NCBI RefSeq assembly: GCF_028288185.1
Contig: NZ_JAQBOF010000035.1
Coordinates: forward strand, 124,001-188,000
Origin: Mucilaginibacter sp.
GTDB lineage: Bacteria > Bacteroidota > Bacteroidia > Sphingobacteriales > Sphingobacteriaceae
Length of the DNA stretch: 64,000 nt
Direction of reading: 5' to 3'
The notes under the pieces are model-generated. The model was not told the DNA's origin. It saw nothing but the letters and a program-made list of their open reading frames with translations, and did not search any database. Every line of letters starts with the position of its first letter. Within the stretch, counting starts at the first letter, position 1. The translations under genes were made by a program, and so were the position numbers. This document shows, in pieces, positions 29,776 through 40,875 of the stretch.

Positions 29776-30771
29776 TTATCTGCACCCTGCCTGCGCGTTG
29801 TAATAACCGGCACTTTTGGCAGTACCTTGCATTACATGATGAAAAAAGCAGGCTACATTGCTCATCATAATTTTACCGGTAAACTCAACCGGGCCATGCT
29901 TGCCACCTATTGATGTATTAAATACCGCTGTTTGCCCTGCTGCCAATGTTTGCCTGTAAAGGCAGGCCGAGCCGTATAACTCGGGCGCACTTGTGCAATT
30001 AGGTATGTAGTATCCTTTGTCGTATGGAACCGTTTTATCGGCGGTGCCATGATAGAATATGGTGGGTATCGCATTGGCTTTGGTAATTAAAGTAGAATCG
30101 GGCAAGGCACCCCACATATCACAAATGCCTTTTATTTTAAATTTATCAGCATAGGTATTATCTGCATTATTAATATTCCCCAGGGTAGTAACGGAATTGC
30201 CCAGTTTTTCGCTGGCGAATTTTTGAGTAAGATAGGTTATATCCAATGCTATAACACCACCCGCGCTACCGCCGCCAATAAATAACCATTTGGTATCTAT
30301 ATGATACTTTTTCGCGTTCGCGACAAGAAAACGCATAGCCGCATGCGCATCCTGGATACCACGGTAGTTGGCCAGTGTAAGACTATTTATATCTAAACTT
30401 GCGCAACCGCCAAGCGCGCTTAGCGCATTCCAACCCAAACGATAGTTTATAGTAACAGCAACAAATCCAGAATCAGCCAGTTGTTTACAAAGCTCGCCCA
30501 TATTTTCTTTATTTCCATTTAAGAAAGTGCCGCCATGTATCAACATTACCATCGGATATTTTTTACCATCGACAATATTTGGCGGATAGTAAATATCCAT
30601 ATTTAGTGCCTGGTTTTTGCCTTCGCTGTTGATATTACTTCCGTAAATAACATTACGCCCACTGGTATCTCGTTGAGGTTTGATAACTTTTGCAGTGTTA
30701 CCGGATCTCCAGGCAACAGAGCCTAATACCATTATTAAACAAAAAAGGGTTAGATAAATTGATTTTTGCAT
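29776..30771 (-). CDS. Alpha/beta hydrolase, BD-FAE/acetylxylan esterase-like
   Basis: 331 aa; MVMLIHGGTFLNGNKENM oxyanion HGG, IGGGSAGGVIAL nucleophile elbow. Confidence 0.82.
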   Translation of the reverse strand: MQKSIYLTLFCLIMVLGSVAWRSGNTAKVIKPQRDTSGRNVIYGSNINSEGKNQALNMDIYYPPNIVDGKKYPMVMLIHGGTFLNGNKENMGELCKQLADSGFVAVTINYRLGWNALSALGGCASLDINSLTLANYRGIQDAHAAMRFLVANAKKYHIDTKWLFIGGGSAGGVIALDITYLTQKFASEKLGNSVTTLGNINNADNTYADKFKIKGICDMWGALPDSTLITKANAIPTIFYHGTADKTVPYDKGYYIPNCTSAPELYGSACLYRQTLAAGQTAVFNTSIGGKHGPVEFTGKIMMSNVACFFHHVMQGTAKSAGYYNAQAGCR

Positions 30772-30810
30772 GATTTTAAATTACAGGGATAACTGGCTTG
30801 TAATTTAAAT

Positions 30811-30845
30811 AAAAAACCCTTCATATAAATTATTTGAAGGGTTTG
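30811..30845. terminator. Rho-independent terminator
   Basis: aaaaAACCCTTCAtataaattattTGAAGGGTTtg. Confidence 0.75.
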
Positions 30846-30900
30846 CTTGCCGATTTTATTAATCAGACTGAAATTAGTCTAGTTAACTACAATTTGGCTG

Positions 30901-33354
30901 CTATGGTTGTACCACTTTCCATTGATTATCATAAAAACTTGCATGCACCAACTGCCCTACCCCTTCCTTTAACATACCCAAACGGAATACCATAATGTCA
31001 GCGAAGCCGCTTCCGCCGGTAAAATATTGGTTAGCATTTGTTGCGTTCATTCCCTCAATACCAGTTCCTGCAATTACAGAGATTGTATTGTCTGATGTCC
31101 CCGCCATTGGCCAAACAAAGTAAGTTCCCAAATCGCCACCTGTCCATTGTTTTGTTCCAATTTTCACCATACCGTTTGAAACATTTACAGGGCAATCATT
31201 TAGCAAAGTTTTCCATGCAGCGTTGGTAGATGAATTGCCGATCAATACCACATTTCTGCCTGTATATTTTGCTTTCGAATATTCTTTATCACTGATAATA
31301 TCAAAAGCACCATTACCGCGGTAATACCAGCTTTCTGCATCATAATGAGCCTTGGCTATACTCCACTGTTTCTCTTGCTCCGTACCCCCTGTCGCGTATA
31401 CATACAGCATGTTTTTATTGAAACCGTCTTTAAAAGTGCCGTTACGATGAGGGCCCTTATCATGCAAATCAGGCTGTGCGACAAGCTTCCATGTTTTATC
31501 CGCTTTCTTTAAAAAGATGCTGTCATTGTCACTCAGTGTAGTGTATTTAACCGGGCTCGAGCCATCCAGAACAACACTTATCACTTTGTTCTTTGGGAAA
31601 GCCGCCAGTTTCAACTTTAACAACTCTACATTATCTAATGATCCGGTTATTGTGGCTAATTTTTTATCCCTGTTTAACCTTATCCTGCTGTATTGAAATG
31701 GAATAATCTGCTGATATATTGTGGCCCAATGATTTGAGGCGGAAATACCGGGACTGGCTGTTGTGAAATCAATGACATTTATATCATTATCAAGAGGAAT
31801 AGTATGCCTTTTAAACATATCAAATATAGGCTGCCAATCCACCGCCTGATCGCTCCACCAATGCGACCCACCCGGATACTCGTAATACTGAAAATCGGCA
31901 TGGAAGCCGGCTAAAAGCTGTTTCATTTGGCGTGCAAATGCTACGGGTACGGTTTCATCTGCATCTCCATGCAAAATATGCACACCCACCTGCTTATAGT
32001 TTAGCGCTAACTTGGGCACATCACTTTGGTTGCTGGCACTCAATAACAGCTTGCCAAAAGCAGTCGAACTGGTGTCCGGAATTATCCCATCTGCCGAGCC
32101 ATAAGTTTTTAAAGTCGGGTAACCAGAGCATGGTGCAATCGCGGCCCATTTATCCGGGTACGTAGCCCCCAAAAACCAGGTACCATGCCCGCCCATTGAG
32201 TGTCCCGTAAGATAAATATGCTGCGGCTCAGGCTTAAATTCTCTTTTTGCAATATCTAATACTTCCATGGCATCTAAACGCCCCCAGTCTTCCCAGTTAA
32301 AGCCGCGTGGCCTGCGGTTGGTAGGGCTAACCAAATTACCCCAGTCTTTAGATTTATAGGCTCTTACCTGGTTAATAGCCTCAACCCCTGCCCCGTGAAC
32401 AGAGAAGAACAATGATGCACCATCTTGCTGCCCGCCAACTTGCGGCGCAACCGAATAATATTGCAAGCTGCCGTCAATAGCGCTTACAAAGGTTTCGCTG
32501 TATTTATCTCCTTTTGTTGTACTTTCAATTTTAAGCGTTGCCTTATCAAGCGGTTTCCCGTTTTGTAATAACGTCAGCAAGCAATCATTCATCGCTTTCG
32601 TCTTGATGGCGGTTCCATCTAAGGTAAAATAGATCTTCCGGGTAGCATAGGCCGGGATGGTTTGCAACGTGCTGCCGGCTCCTTTGCCCAATAAACTGCT
32701 AACTATCATCAAATTTTTAAGCGGTACCGCGGTAGTATTAATAACTACTATGGCAGCCTTCATTTTATCTGTACCGGTACCGGCCACAATAATTGGCTTG
32801 GTGGCATCCTTTACATCCAGCAATACCGGTTTGTCGGGGAAAGATAAACTGCCCTGCACCATTCGCCCGCGGGCAAAAAAGTCATTGCGGCCCTTTTTTA
32901 GCTTTACAACAATATTCATCCAGCCAAAACTGTAAGGGTCGCCCATGTGTAGCTCGCCGTTAACAAAAACGGCACTGTTGCCATTCATATTGAGGATAGC
33001 CACCTGGTCTTTAGGCGAATCGTAATTAAAGTAAAGATAGGTACCCTCCCCGCCCCTTATCCTGAATTTGTTAGCGGTATCTGCCGATATCTTGGTCCAT
33101 TTTGGGTCGTTATCCGTTTTGTTATTGCCGATATTGCCCCCCTCTACCGGGGTTGCCAATGCGCCCTTATACATGGTATATGCCAAAGGGTCCTGGTATA
33201 GCGCCGCACGGTTATAATTAACGTTAACCCTTATAGAAAGGCCTTGGGTAAACGGGTAACTTTTTTGAGCATAGGTTTTAACCGTTAAAGACATAAATAT
33301 CAGCAGAACACAACAAAACTGATGTGGATTAAATTGAGAAGGGGATTTGGTCAT
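30901..33354 (-). CDS. Prolyl oligopeptidase-family / PHB-depolymerase-like serine hydrolase
   Basis: Likely start at MTKSPSQFN (33354); HIYLTGHSMGGHGTWFLGATYPDKWAAIAPCSG, VHILHGDADETVPVAFARQM, GGSHWW. Confidence 0.82.
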   Translation of the reverse strand: MTKSPSQFNPHQFCCVLLIFMSLTVKTYAQKSYPFTQGLSIRVNVNYNRAALYQDPLAYTMYKGALATPVEGGNIGNNKTDNDPKWTKISADTANKFRIRGGEGTYLYFNYDSPKDQVAILNMNGNSAVFVNGELHMGDPYSFGWMNIVVKLKKGRNDFFARGRMVQGSLSFPDKPVLLDVKDATKPIIVAGTGTDKMKAAIVVINTTAVPLKNLMIVSSLLGKGAGSTLQTIPAYATRKIYFTLDGTAIKTKAMNDCLLTLLQNGKPLDKATLKIESTTKGDKYSETFVSAIDGSLQYYSVAPQVGGQQDGASLFFSVHGAGVEAINQVRAYKSKDWGNLVSPTNRRPRGFNWEDWGRLDAMEVLDIAKREFKPEPQHIYLTGHSMGGHGTWFLGATYPDKWAAIAPCSGYPTLKTYGSADGIIPDTSSTAFGKLLLSASNQSDVPKLALNYKQVGVHILHGDADETVPVAFARQMKQLLAGFHADFQYYEYPGGSHWWSDQAVDWQPIFDMFKRHTIPLDNDINVIDFTTASPGISASNHWATIYQQIIPFQYSRIRLNRDKKLATITGSLDNVELLKLKLAAFPKNKVISVVLDGSSPVKYTTLSDNDSIFLKKADKTWKLVAQPDLHDKGPHRNGTFKDGFNKNMLYVYATGGTEQEKQWSIAKAHYDAESWYYRGNGAFDIISDKEYSKAKYTGRNVVLIGNSSTNAAWKTLLNDCPVNVSNGMVKIGTKQWTGGDLGTYFVWPMAGTSDNTISVIAGTGIEGMNATNANQYFTGGSGFADIMVFRLGMLKEGVGQLVHASFYDNQWKVVQP

Positions 33355-33494
33355 ACACAAACCTAATAAAAAAAGAGTGGCTGGCAAAGGCGGGGTTTCG
33401 CGCTAAATGGAAGCGGGGCATCATTAGTGAAATGACCTTCAATCTAACCTTAGTCATTGGATTTTGTTTATCTTTAGGTGATAAAACGTTAATA

Positions 33495-33995
33495 ATGAAA
33501 AAAATAACTTTGGCGATATTACTGGCCGCTGCCTTTTTGGCGGGTTTCGGGTTTAGCCGTTTGACCACTACGCCGAATACCGGCCCGCGTGTAACAGGTA
33601 TTGGCGGGATCTTCTTTAAAGCCAAAGACCCGGCAGCGCTGAAAACCTGGTACAGCAAAAACCTGGGTATCCGCATGGGGGCTTACGGTTCTAATTTTGA
33701 ATGGCGGCAGGGTGCCGACAGCACCAAAAAAGGGTTCACACTATGGGCACCCTTTAAGGAAACGACCAAATATTTCCTGCCCTCTGAAAAACAATTCATG
33801 ATCAATTATAGGGTTGAAGGGCTACAGCAACTACTGGCCAATCTCAAGGCAGCGGGTATCCTGCCGACCGACACGATCGAGAAAGCCAGTTATGGCAGCT
33901 TTATCCATTTGATGGACCCTGAAGGCAATAAGATTGAATTATGGGAGCCTAATGATGTGGAATATGCTAAATTGGGAACAGCGACAACTAAATAG
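33495..33995 (+). CDS. VOC family (glyoxalase/bleomycin-resistance-like) protein with N-terminal TM/signal
   Basis: Start ATG 33495 (MKKITLAILLAAAFLAGFG); GGIFFKAKDPAALKTWYSKNLGI, DPEGNKIELWEP. Confidence 0.88.
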   Translation: MKKITLAILLAAAFLAGFGFSRLTTTPNTGPRVTGIGGIFFKAKDPAALKTWYSKNLGIRMGAYGSNFEWRQGADSTKKGFTLWAPFKETTKYFLPSEKQFMINYRVEGLQQLLANLKAAGILPTDTIEKASYGSFIHLMDPEGNKIELWEPNDVEYAKLGTATTK

Positions 33996-34140
33996 CACCG
34001 CTCTGCCTGCTGCTCCGCTCCTGCAAGCGTCCCCGCTTATAGTATACCCGACCATATCTCTTGTAAACCTGTAAACATTTGGAAACCATTATGTAACGTC
34101 CTAAAACAGGTTGACTTTCCAGATCTTACAAAATGGGTAA

Positions 34141-34494
34141 TCAAAATTGCATTTTGCTTTCTGCAAAATCGCATAATCCCCCTAATATTTCGCTCAATTC
34201 TTCACCTTTAGCGGTTAAAGTATATTCACTTCTGGGTGGGTTACCCGGTATACAACTTTTATAGACCAGCCCAAGTTGCTCAAGGTTCCTCAGCCTGTCG
34301 GCAAGAATATGATCACTGATATGTTCCAAATCTTCTTTCAAATTGTTAAAGCGTGAGTTGCCTTCTTCAATGCTGAAAAGAACCTCGGTCATCCATCGCT
34401 TACTCAACAAATACAAAAGTTCGTTAAGCGCGCACTTTTCTTCCAGGAATGATTGATTATAAAAATTCGTGGAACTTAATTTTCTTTCTGACAT
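34141..34494 (-). CDS. HxlR-family winged-helix regulator
   Basis: 117 aa; LNELLYLLSKRWMTEVLFSIEEGNSRFNNLKEDLEHISDHILADRLRNLEQLGLV. Confidence 0.9.
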   Translation of the reverse strand: MSERKLSSTNFYNQSFLEEKCALNELLYLLSKRWMTEVLFSIEEGNSRFNNLKEDLEHISDHILADRLRNLEQLGLVYKSCIPGNPPRSEYTLTAKGEELSEILGGLCDFAESKMQF

Positions 34495-34655
34495 ACTAAC
34501 TTGTTAATGAGTTACTAATTAACGGTTAAGCCGTTGGCTGCCACGTTAATTGTTTGTTCCTTTGTAGTAGTGAATGCCTTATTCAACAGGCAGAACTTCA
34601 CAAAGTTGATAATTGATGTGCAATAAACAAAGAATGTAACTAAAATTAAACAATC

Positions 34656-35651
34656 ATGAAATATCGAAAATTAGCAAATACAGACCTATTGCTTTCTGAA
34701 GTTACTTTTGGAGCATGGGCGGCCGGAGGCTGGATGTGGGGCGGTACTGAACGCAAAGATGCCATTGATGCCATGAGGGTTTCCTACTCCATGGGTGTAA
34801 CTTCTATAGACACGGCTCCTATTTATGGACAGGGGACCAGCGAGGAAATCGTTGGCGAAGCGATCAAAGGAGTCCCACGAGACCAGATCCAAATTCTGAC
34901 CAAATATGGTATGAGGTGGGACCTCAAAAAGGGTGATTTTTCATTTAGCAGTAAAACCAATAGCGGCGAGAATATTGACATTTATAAGTATGCAGGAAAA
35001 GAAAGCATTATTAAAGAATGTGAAGACAGTTTAAAACGCCTGGGAACCGACTACATTGATCTATACCAGATTCATTGGCCCGACTCAACTACATCAATCG
35101 AAGAAAGCATGGAGGCCGTTTCCCGCTTAATCGAACAAGGCAAAGTAAGGTATGCTGGTGTTTGTAATTATAACGCCGGCCAAATGGAAGAAGCTGCAAA
35201 ATATATCTCGTTGGCTTCTAACCAGGTACCTTATAGTATGGTTAAACGCGATATTGAAGCAGAGCTTGTTCCTTATTGTATAGCAAATAATAAATCTATA
35301 CTGGCATACAGCCCGTTAGAGCGGGGGCTTTTAACAGGCAAGATGAAGCCCGGATACAAATTTGCTGAGGGCGATCACCGCAGGCAATTGTCGTTTTTTA
35401 AGGATGACAATTTAGAAAGAACCAATGAGTTTTTAAATCTCATCAAGCCTATTGCTAACGAAAAACATATTACGCTGGGGCAATTGGTTATCCTTTGGAC
35501 ACTGGCGCAGCCGGGAATTACCATTACACTGGTTGGGGCACGGAACGCTGAACAGGCCATCGAAAATGCCAAAGCCATTGACAGTACACTAAACAAAGAA
35601 GAAGTGGCAATAATTACAGATTATCTTGAACAATTGGAACTAACGGTGTAA
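34656..35651 (+). CDS. Aldo/keto reductase
   Basis: 331 aa; GVTSIDTAPIYGQGTSEEIVGEAI, DYIDLYQIHWPDSTTSIEE, AYSPLERGLLTGKM. Confidence 0.93.
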   Translation: MKYRKLANTDLLLSEVTFGAWAAGGWMWGGTERKDAIDAMRVSYSMGVTSIDTAPIYGQGTSEEIVGEAIKGVPRDQIQILTKYGMRWDLKKGDFSFSSKTNSGENIDIYKYAGKESIIKECEDSLKRLGTDYIDLYQIHWPDSTTSIEESMEAVSRLIEQGKVRYAGVCNYNAGQMEEAAKYISLASNQVPYSMVKRDIEAELVPYCIANNKSILAYSPLERGLLTGKMKPGYKFAEGDHRRQLSFFKDDNLERTNEFLNLIKPIANEKHITLGQLVILWTLAQPGITITLVGARNAEQAIENAKAIDSTLNKEEVAIITDYLEQLELTV

Positions 35652-35753
35652 TTACCGATGAAAGGAAAAATCTGCCCACACACGAAGATTGTATTTTAGA
35701 GTAAAAAATCCCTGAAAAATAAATCGGTACATTACACCATAACATACAAGATC

Positions 35754-36608
35754 ATGAACACAACAAAAATAGGTTGGGTAGGGTTGGGCAAAATGGGTAT
35801 CCCCATGTCACAATCATTAATAAAGGCTGGCTTTCCGATAATTGTATACAACCGTAGTAAAGAAAAAGAAGATGGTTTAAAAGTAAGCGGTGCGGGTGTT
35901 GCATCAACACCCGCCGCTTTGATACAGCAGGCGGACGTTATTATCCTGATGGTTACTGACGATAAAGCTATCGATGATATCTTTAAAGGGGACAATGGCC
36001 TGTTAAGTGCAAGCACCAGCGGGAAGATCATCATTAACATGAGTACTGTGTCGCCGGCGATCAGTAAGGAGATGGCAGCTGCCTGTGCAAAGCAAGGCAA
36101 TCAATATTTGGATGCGCCTGTGTCGGGCAGTGTAAAGCAAGCACAGGAAGCACAATTGGTTATTATGGCAGGTGGTGATGAAAATACATTTGAAAAAGTT
36201 AAACCAATACTTGAAAAAATTGGCCGCATGGCCATGCTGGTAGGTGATATAGGCGCGGGCAATACCGCAAAACTGATTATTAATACTTTGCTTGGCATAC
36301 AAGCCCAGGGGTTGGCGGAGGCGTTTGTTTTTGCGCAACAGAAACATATTAAAAGTGCAGACCTCGCGATGCTCATTAACAACAGTGCATTAGGCAGCCC
36401 GTTGATTAAAATAAAGAGCGAAGCAATCGTCAACAATAACTTTAATGCCCTGTTCTCATTAAGTAACATCGCGAAAGATCTGCGCCTTGCAAAGGACATT
36501 GGCCTTTCCATGCCGCTTGGTGAGGTTACTTATCAAACATTCCAGGATGCGGAGCCAGCTTTGGGTGATGAGGATATTATCGCGATTTACAAACAAATAA
36601 GTATATAA
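35754..36608 (+). CDS. NAD(P)-dependent oxidoreductase, beta-hydroxyacid dehydrogenase family
   Basis: 284 aa; IGWVGLGKMGIPMSQSLIKAGF, YLDAPVSGSVKQAQEAQLVIMAGG, GAGNTAKLIINTLLG. Confidence 0.92.
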   Translation: MNTTKIGWVGLGKMGIPMSQSLIKAGFPIIVYNRSKEKEDGLKVSGAGVASTPAALIQQADVIILMVTDDKAIDDIFKGDNGLLSASTSGKIIINMSTVSPAISKEMAAACAKQGNQYLDAPVSGSVKQAQEAQLVIMAGGDENTFEKVKPILEKIGRMAMLVGDIGAGNTAKLIINTLLGIQAQGLAEAFVFAQQKHIKSADLAMLINNSALGSPLIKIKSEAIVNNNFNALFSLSNIAKDLRLAKDIGLSMPLGEVTYQTFQDAEPALGDEDIIAIYKQISI

Positions 36609-36986
36609 TTTTGCCCGCCCGGGATTTCACGGTACAGTTTGCATCAAAACGGCAGCTTTTTAAGTCAAAAAAGGCCGAAAACGGGTCAATTTATCCTCAT
36701 CCACCGCGCCTCGAACAAGCTCCTTAGCCAGCTCAACGAAGTGATCGTATGGGCCAAAAAACAAAGCCATAAAACCAGCTTTTACCCCAAAAGAATGTGG
36801 CTCGCGGAAGGTATTGAAGAACACTGCGTGAATCGTGGCTGTGCTTACCGCCAAATCGTTCCCGAGATCTTCAAGTAAATCCAAACAATTTATATAGGTG
36901 ATTATTGCACATTTTACCATTAATTGGTCATATACCTTTACAGCGTGCTGTTTTCACGTTAATAGGAGACAGTTAATAGTTAATTA

Positions 36987-37026
36987 AAAGGAATCTGCAC
37001 GCGAGGTACAGATTCCTTTATTTTTT
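36987..37026. terminator. Terminator hairpin
   Basis: aaaAGGAATCTGcacgcgaggtaCAGATTCCTttattttttt. Confidence 0.75.
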
Positions 37027-37139
37027 AAATGAAATTCAATTACAGTGTAGTTTCCACTCACCCTTAAAGGGTGGTTTTTAACTATTAAAATATTTTTTTA
37101 TTGATTTTAACTAGCTTAGAAGATTGTAGAATTTAAACA

Positions 37140-40085
37140 TTGCGTAAATTAAATATCCCCCTTTTTATTATTGCTCTTGGCTTATTTTTACTTAAAGCTA
37201 TAGGGGGCTACGCCCAGCGCTATGCTTTTTCGCATTACGAAATAGAAGACGGGCTGATCCAATCGCAGGTTAACAAGTTGGTACTTGACAATACTCATCG
37301 TTTATGGATAGCTACCCTTGGCGGCGCTTGCCGTTTTGATGGTAAAGACTTTATATCCTATACCAAAGCAAAGGGCCTTGAAAGTAATTTTGTTTATTCG
37401 CTTTTTAGTGATAAGTCTAATCGTGTATGGTTTGGCACCAACAATGGCTTGTCATACCTTAATCATGACAGTATTTACAATAGTAAAATCCCTTCTTCGG
37501 TTACTAAAAGATGGGTAACCAATATAGTACAGGATGTAACCGGGAAGATCTGGGCCCATATTGGGTCCAACTTATTTAGTGTGAAAGGTAGTCAAGTAGA
37601 AGCTGATGAAACCTGGAAAAACCGGCCAATATCAGCAATCACCATCGATAAAAATGGAAAGTTATGGGTATCTGTAAATTCACAGGACTTATATAAATTA
37701 GAAAAAAACACATGGATACACGTATTAGCAAAACTGCCGGGCAAAGAATCAATAAGGCAGTTATTGTTTGATAAAATCGACCCTAACAAATACTTTATTT
37801 TAACAGCAAAAAATATTTACCAAATAATCAGCGGCAACATACAGACTTTAGCTACTGCAGGTGATAATACATTTTTAACAATCGAGGAAGATGAGCAGGA
37901 CCAGTTATGGTTGGGCACGTTTAACGGGGCCGGCTGTTTTAAAAACAACAACTGGGTTTGGTTTAACGCAGGTAATGGTTTTACAGACAATGCTGTTACA
38001 CAAATTTATAATGACAAAGACAATAATTTATGGTTTGCCACCAATGGCGATGGTTTTTATAAATTCCAGGGTGATAACTACGCATTTTTTGGTAAAGATC
38101 AGGGCCTAATAAAAAATGCCGCTGTTATGGGACTAACGCTTGATAAGGCAAATAATATTTTATTAGGCACCGATGGCGGCGGTGTATTTAGGTTTGACGG
38201 AGCGAAAATAAAAAACATATGGTTGCCACCTTCAACCATGCAAAATGCAGCCAATATTGAATGTTTTTATAAGGACAAAAATGGCGTTATCTGGATTGGT
38301 ACCCGCCATGGCGGTTTATGGCAATATGATAATAATAAGTTTAATTTAATGCTAAATACCTATGGCTATACTATTAGCGCCATAGCCATTGATGATGAGA
38401 AAACATTATGGGTTGGCACCCCGCTTGGCTGCCGGTATATACAACACGGAAAGATTACTGAAATACCCGGTATAAACTCGTTCTGTGCATCAATACTTCT
38501 ATTGGGTAAAGACTCTGTTTTAGTTGGCAGCCAAACCGGGCCCCGATTAATAATTAATAAAAAAATAGATACTAAGTTTAATTTGCCCGAATTAAACAAT
38601 GTGGGTATTTTATGCATGCTAAGATATAAGGATAACATAATATATGGTTCGAGCGGAAGCGGACTTTATTTGTATAACTTAAAAACAAAGATTATTAAAC
38701 TGTATACCACCAAAGATGGCCTAAACTCTAATATAATTTATAGTTTAGCTGTTGATAGCAGGGGTATTGTATGGGCCGGTACAGAGCGTGGCACAAACAG
38801 GCTTATAGTAAATAGCAAAAACATTACTTGCGACATATTACCTTATTATCTGCCTAAAAGCGAAATATTTGAAGCTAACCAAAACGCTATGCTGTTGGTT
38901 AAGGACAAAATGTGGATAGGTAATAGCAAAGGTGTTAGTGTTATTGATACCCGGTTACGCAAAGAAAACGCCGCGCCTCCATATACAATTATCCAATCAG
39001 CACAATATTTCCAGCCGAATTCAAAACACAGCAATGACCCCAATAAGGTTATTCGGGGCGATATTTTGCAGGATAATGCCACTTTAAGCTATAAGCAAAA
39101 TCATATCACCATATCATACATTGGGGCTTATTTAAAAAATCCGCAAAGTATTGTTTATAAATACAAGATGGTAGGATTAGATAGCGATTTTTCTGCTCCG
39201 GTAAGCTATTCCACTGTTGATTATCCGGCACTACCGCCCGGCAAGTATAAGTTTGTAGTTACATCGTTAACAAAAAACGGGCTAAACGCTGTTAATAATG
39301 CAGCCATCTCATTCGAAATACTTTCGCCATTTTACCAAACACTACTTTTTAAGCTGACATTAATTTTAGCATTCATTTTACTGGGTGTTGGTTTAAAATC
39401 TTATTATGACAGAAAACGGCTTAAAGACAAAATGGCCGTTGAATTAATAAAAACCGAAGAACAATTAAGATTAAGAGTACAAACTGCAGAAGATTTTCAT
39501 GATGATCTGGGTAACAGATTAACCCGTATTAACGTATTAACCGATATACTAAATACAAAAATTGATGCTGACAAGGCAGACCAACGAAGGCTTGTAAACC
39601 AGATAAAGCAAAATGTGGAAGCCCTGTATAATGGCACAAAAGATATTTTATGGGCGCTTGATCCTGCAAACGACAACTTGCATGACCTGCTTTTACATAT
39701 AAAAGATTTTGGTGCCGAGCTGTTTATGGATACCGATGTAAACTTTATGATGGAAAAGCCTGAAATAAAATTTAAGCAAATTAAGCTGGCGATGCAGGAA
39801 AGCCGCAACTTGAACCTAATATTTAAAGAATTACTCAATAACGTATTAAAGCATGCTGAAGCTACTAGCGTCTTACTGACGGTATCATGTTTGTCATTAA
39901 ATGAAATTAATATAATAGTAACCGATGATGGCAAAGGATTTGATATTAATAGTGTAAAAAGAGGGCAAGGATTAAATAATATATTTAAGCGTATCAACCG
40001 TATTAATGCAACGCTTAATATTAACGCAACTACCGGTGGCAGCACAAGTTTTGAATTAAACTATAAACCAGCAAAACTCAAATAA
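37140..40085 (+). CDS. Two-component sensor: reg_prop beta-propeller + Y_Y_Y + TM + histidine kinase
   Basis: 981 aa from a TTG start; repeated LWIATLGGACRFDGKD / VWFGTNNGLSYLN / LWFATNGDGFYKFQGD units; FHDDLGNRLTRINVLTDIL; VTDDGKGFDINSVKRGQGLNNIFKRI. Confidence 0.92.
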   Translation: MRKLNIPLFIIALGLFLLKAIGGYAQRYAFSHYEIEDGLIQSQVNKLVLDNTHRLWIATLGGACRFDGKDFISYTKAKGLESNFVYSLFSDKSNRVWFGTNNGLSYLNHDSIYNSKIPSSVTKRWVTNIVQDVTGKIWAHIGSNLFSVKGSQVEADETWKNRPISAITIDKNGKLWVSVNSQDLYKLEKNTWIHVLAKLPGKESIRQLLFDKIDPNKYFILTAKNIYQIISGNIQTLATAGDNTFLTIEEDEQDQLWLGTFNGAGCFKNNNWVWFNAGNGFTDNAVTQIYNDKDNNLWFATNGDGFYKFQGDNYAFFGKDQGLIKNAAVMGLTLDKANNILLGTDGGGVFRFDGAKIKNIWLPPSTMQNAANIECFYKDKNGVIWIGTRHGGLWQYDNNKFNLMLNTYGYTISAIAIDDEKTLWVGTPLGCRYIQHGKITEIPGINSFCASILLLGKDSVLVGSQTGPRLIINKKIDTKFNLPELNNVGILCMLRYKDNIIYGSSGSGLYLYNLKTKIIKLYTTKDGLNSNIIYSLAVDSRGIVWAGTERGTNRLIVNSKNITCDILPYYLPKSEIFEANQNAMLLVKDKMWIGNSKGVSVIDTRLRKENAAPPYTIIQSAQYFQPNSKHSNDPNKVIRGDILQDNATLSYKQNHITISYIGAYLKNPQSIVYKYKMVGLDSDFSAPVSYSTVDYPALPPGKYKFVVTSLTKNGLNAVNNAAISFEILSPFYQTLLFKLTLILAFILLGVGLKSYYDRKRLKDKMAVELIKTEEQLRLRVQTAEDFHDDLGNRLTRINVLTDILNTKIDADKADQRRLVNQIKQNVEALYNGTKDILWALDPANDNLHDLLLHIKDFGAELFMDTDVNFMMEKPEIKFKQIKLAMQESRNLNLIFKELLNNVLKHAEATSVLLTVSCLSLNEINIIVTDDGKGFDINSVKRGQGLNNIFKRINRINATLNINATTGGSTSFELNYKPAKLK

Positions 40086-40097
40086 TTACTTAAAACG

Positions 40098-40727
40098 ATG
40101 GGCAACGATATAATTAAACTTATTATTATAGAGGATGATGAAATCATCAGGAAAGGATATGAGTTTTTAATTAACAATAACCCTGGTTATAAAGTAGTAG
40201 CAACGTACCCATCTTTTGACGAAGCGCTTAAAAAAATTACCAGCAATGAGCCTGATGTAATATTATTGGATATTGAATTACCCGGCACCAATGGCATAGC
40301 AGCCATACCCATACTAAAAAAATTACTTCCCGAAACACATATTATTATACTCACTGTCTATGAATCTGAGAAATTGATATTTGAGGCCTTAACCAATGGT
40401 GCATCCGGCTATCTTACTAAAAATACACCTGCGCAAAAAATTATTGACTCTGTAAAAGAGGTAATGGAAGGCGGTGGACCTATGAGTGTAAACATAGCCC
40501 GGCTGGTTATCAGATCGTTTCAAAAAAATCCTGACTCACCCTTGTCTAAGCGCGAAACACAGGTGCTTGAACTGGTAGCCGATGGTAAAAATCGCAGTCA
40601 GATAGCTAAAGAATTATTCATCGATCTTGAAACTGTAAAAAGCCATATCCGCAATATTTACTTTAAATTGGATGTAAATTCGCGTGCTGATGCCATCCGG
40701 ACAGCCAAAGCCAACAAGTTAATTTAA
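40098..40727 (+). CDS. NarL/FixJ-type response regulator with LuxR HTH
   Basis: 209 aa; IIEDDEIIRKGYEF, DVILLDIELPGTNG, LSKRETQVLELVADGKNRSQIAKELFIDLETVKSHIRNIYFKL. Confidence 0.95.
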   Translation: MGNDIIKLIIIEDDEIIRKGYEFLINNNPGYKVVATYPSFDEALKKITSNEPDVILLDIELPGTNGIAAIPILKKLLPETHIIILTVYESEKLIFEALTNGASGYLTKNTPAQKIIDSVKEVMEGGGPMSVNIARLVIRSFQKNPDSPLSKRETQVLELVADGKNRSQIAKELFIDLETVKSHIRNIYFKLDVNSRADAIRTAKANKLI

Positions 40728-40875
40728 AACCATAGTACTCCGTTTCACCCTTATTTAACATAGATCTAAAACCTTTTCCAAATCTCTCATATTTCCCCCT
40801 GCTGGGGTGATGCGCGCCGCCTACCCTTTGATTAAATTTACTTATAACTATTAACTGTATATTAATTTATAAGTA

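Noticed and set aside
36639-36920. Opposing ORFs 36639..36878 (+) and 36660..36920 (-)
   Set aside because: Both frames are open, neither shows a recognisable family; could be a gene remnant but I cannot choose a strand.
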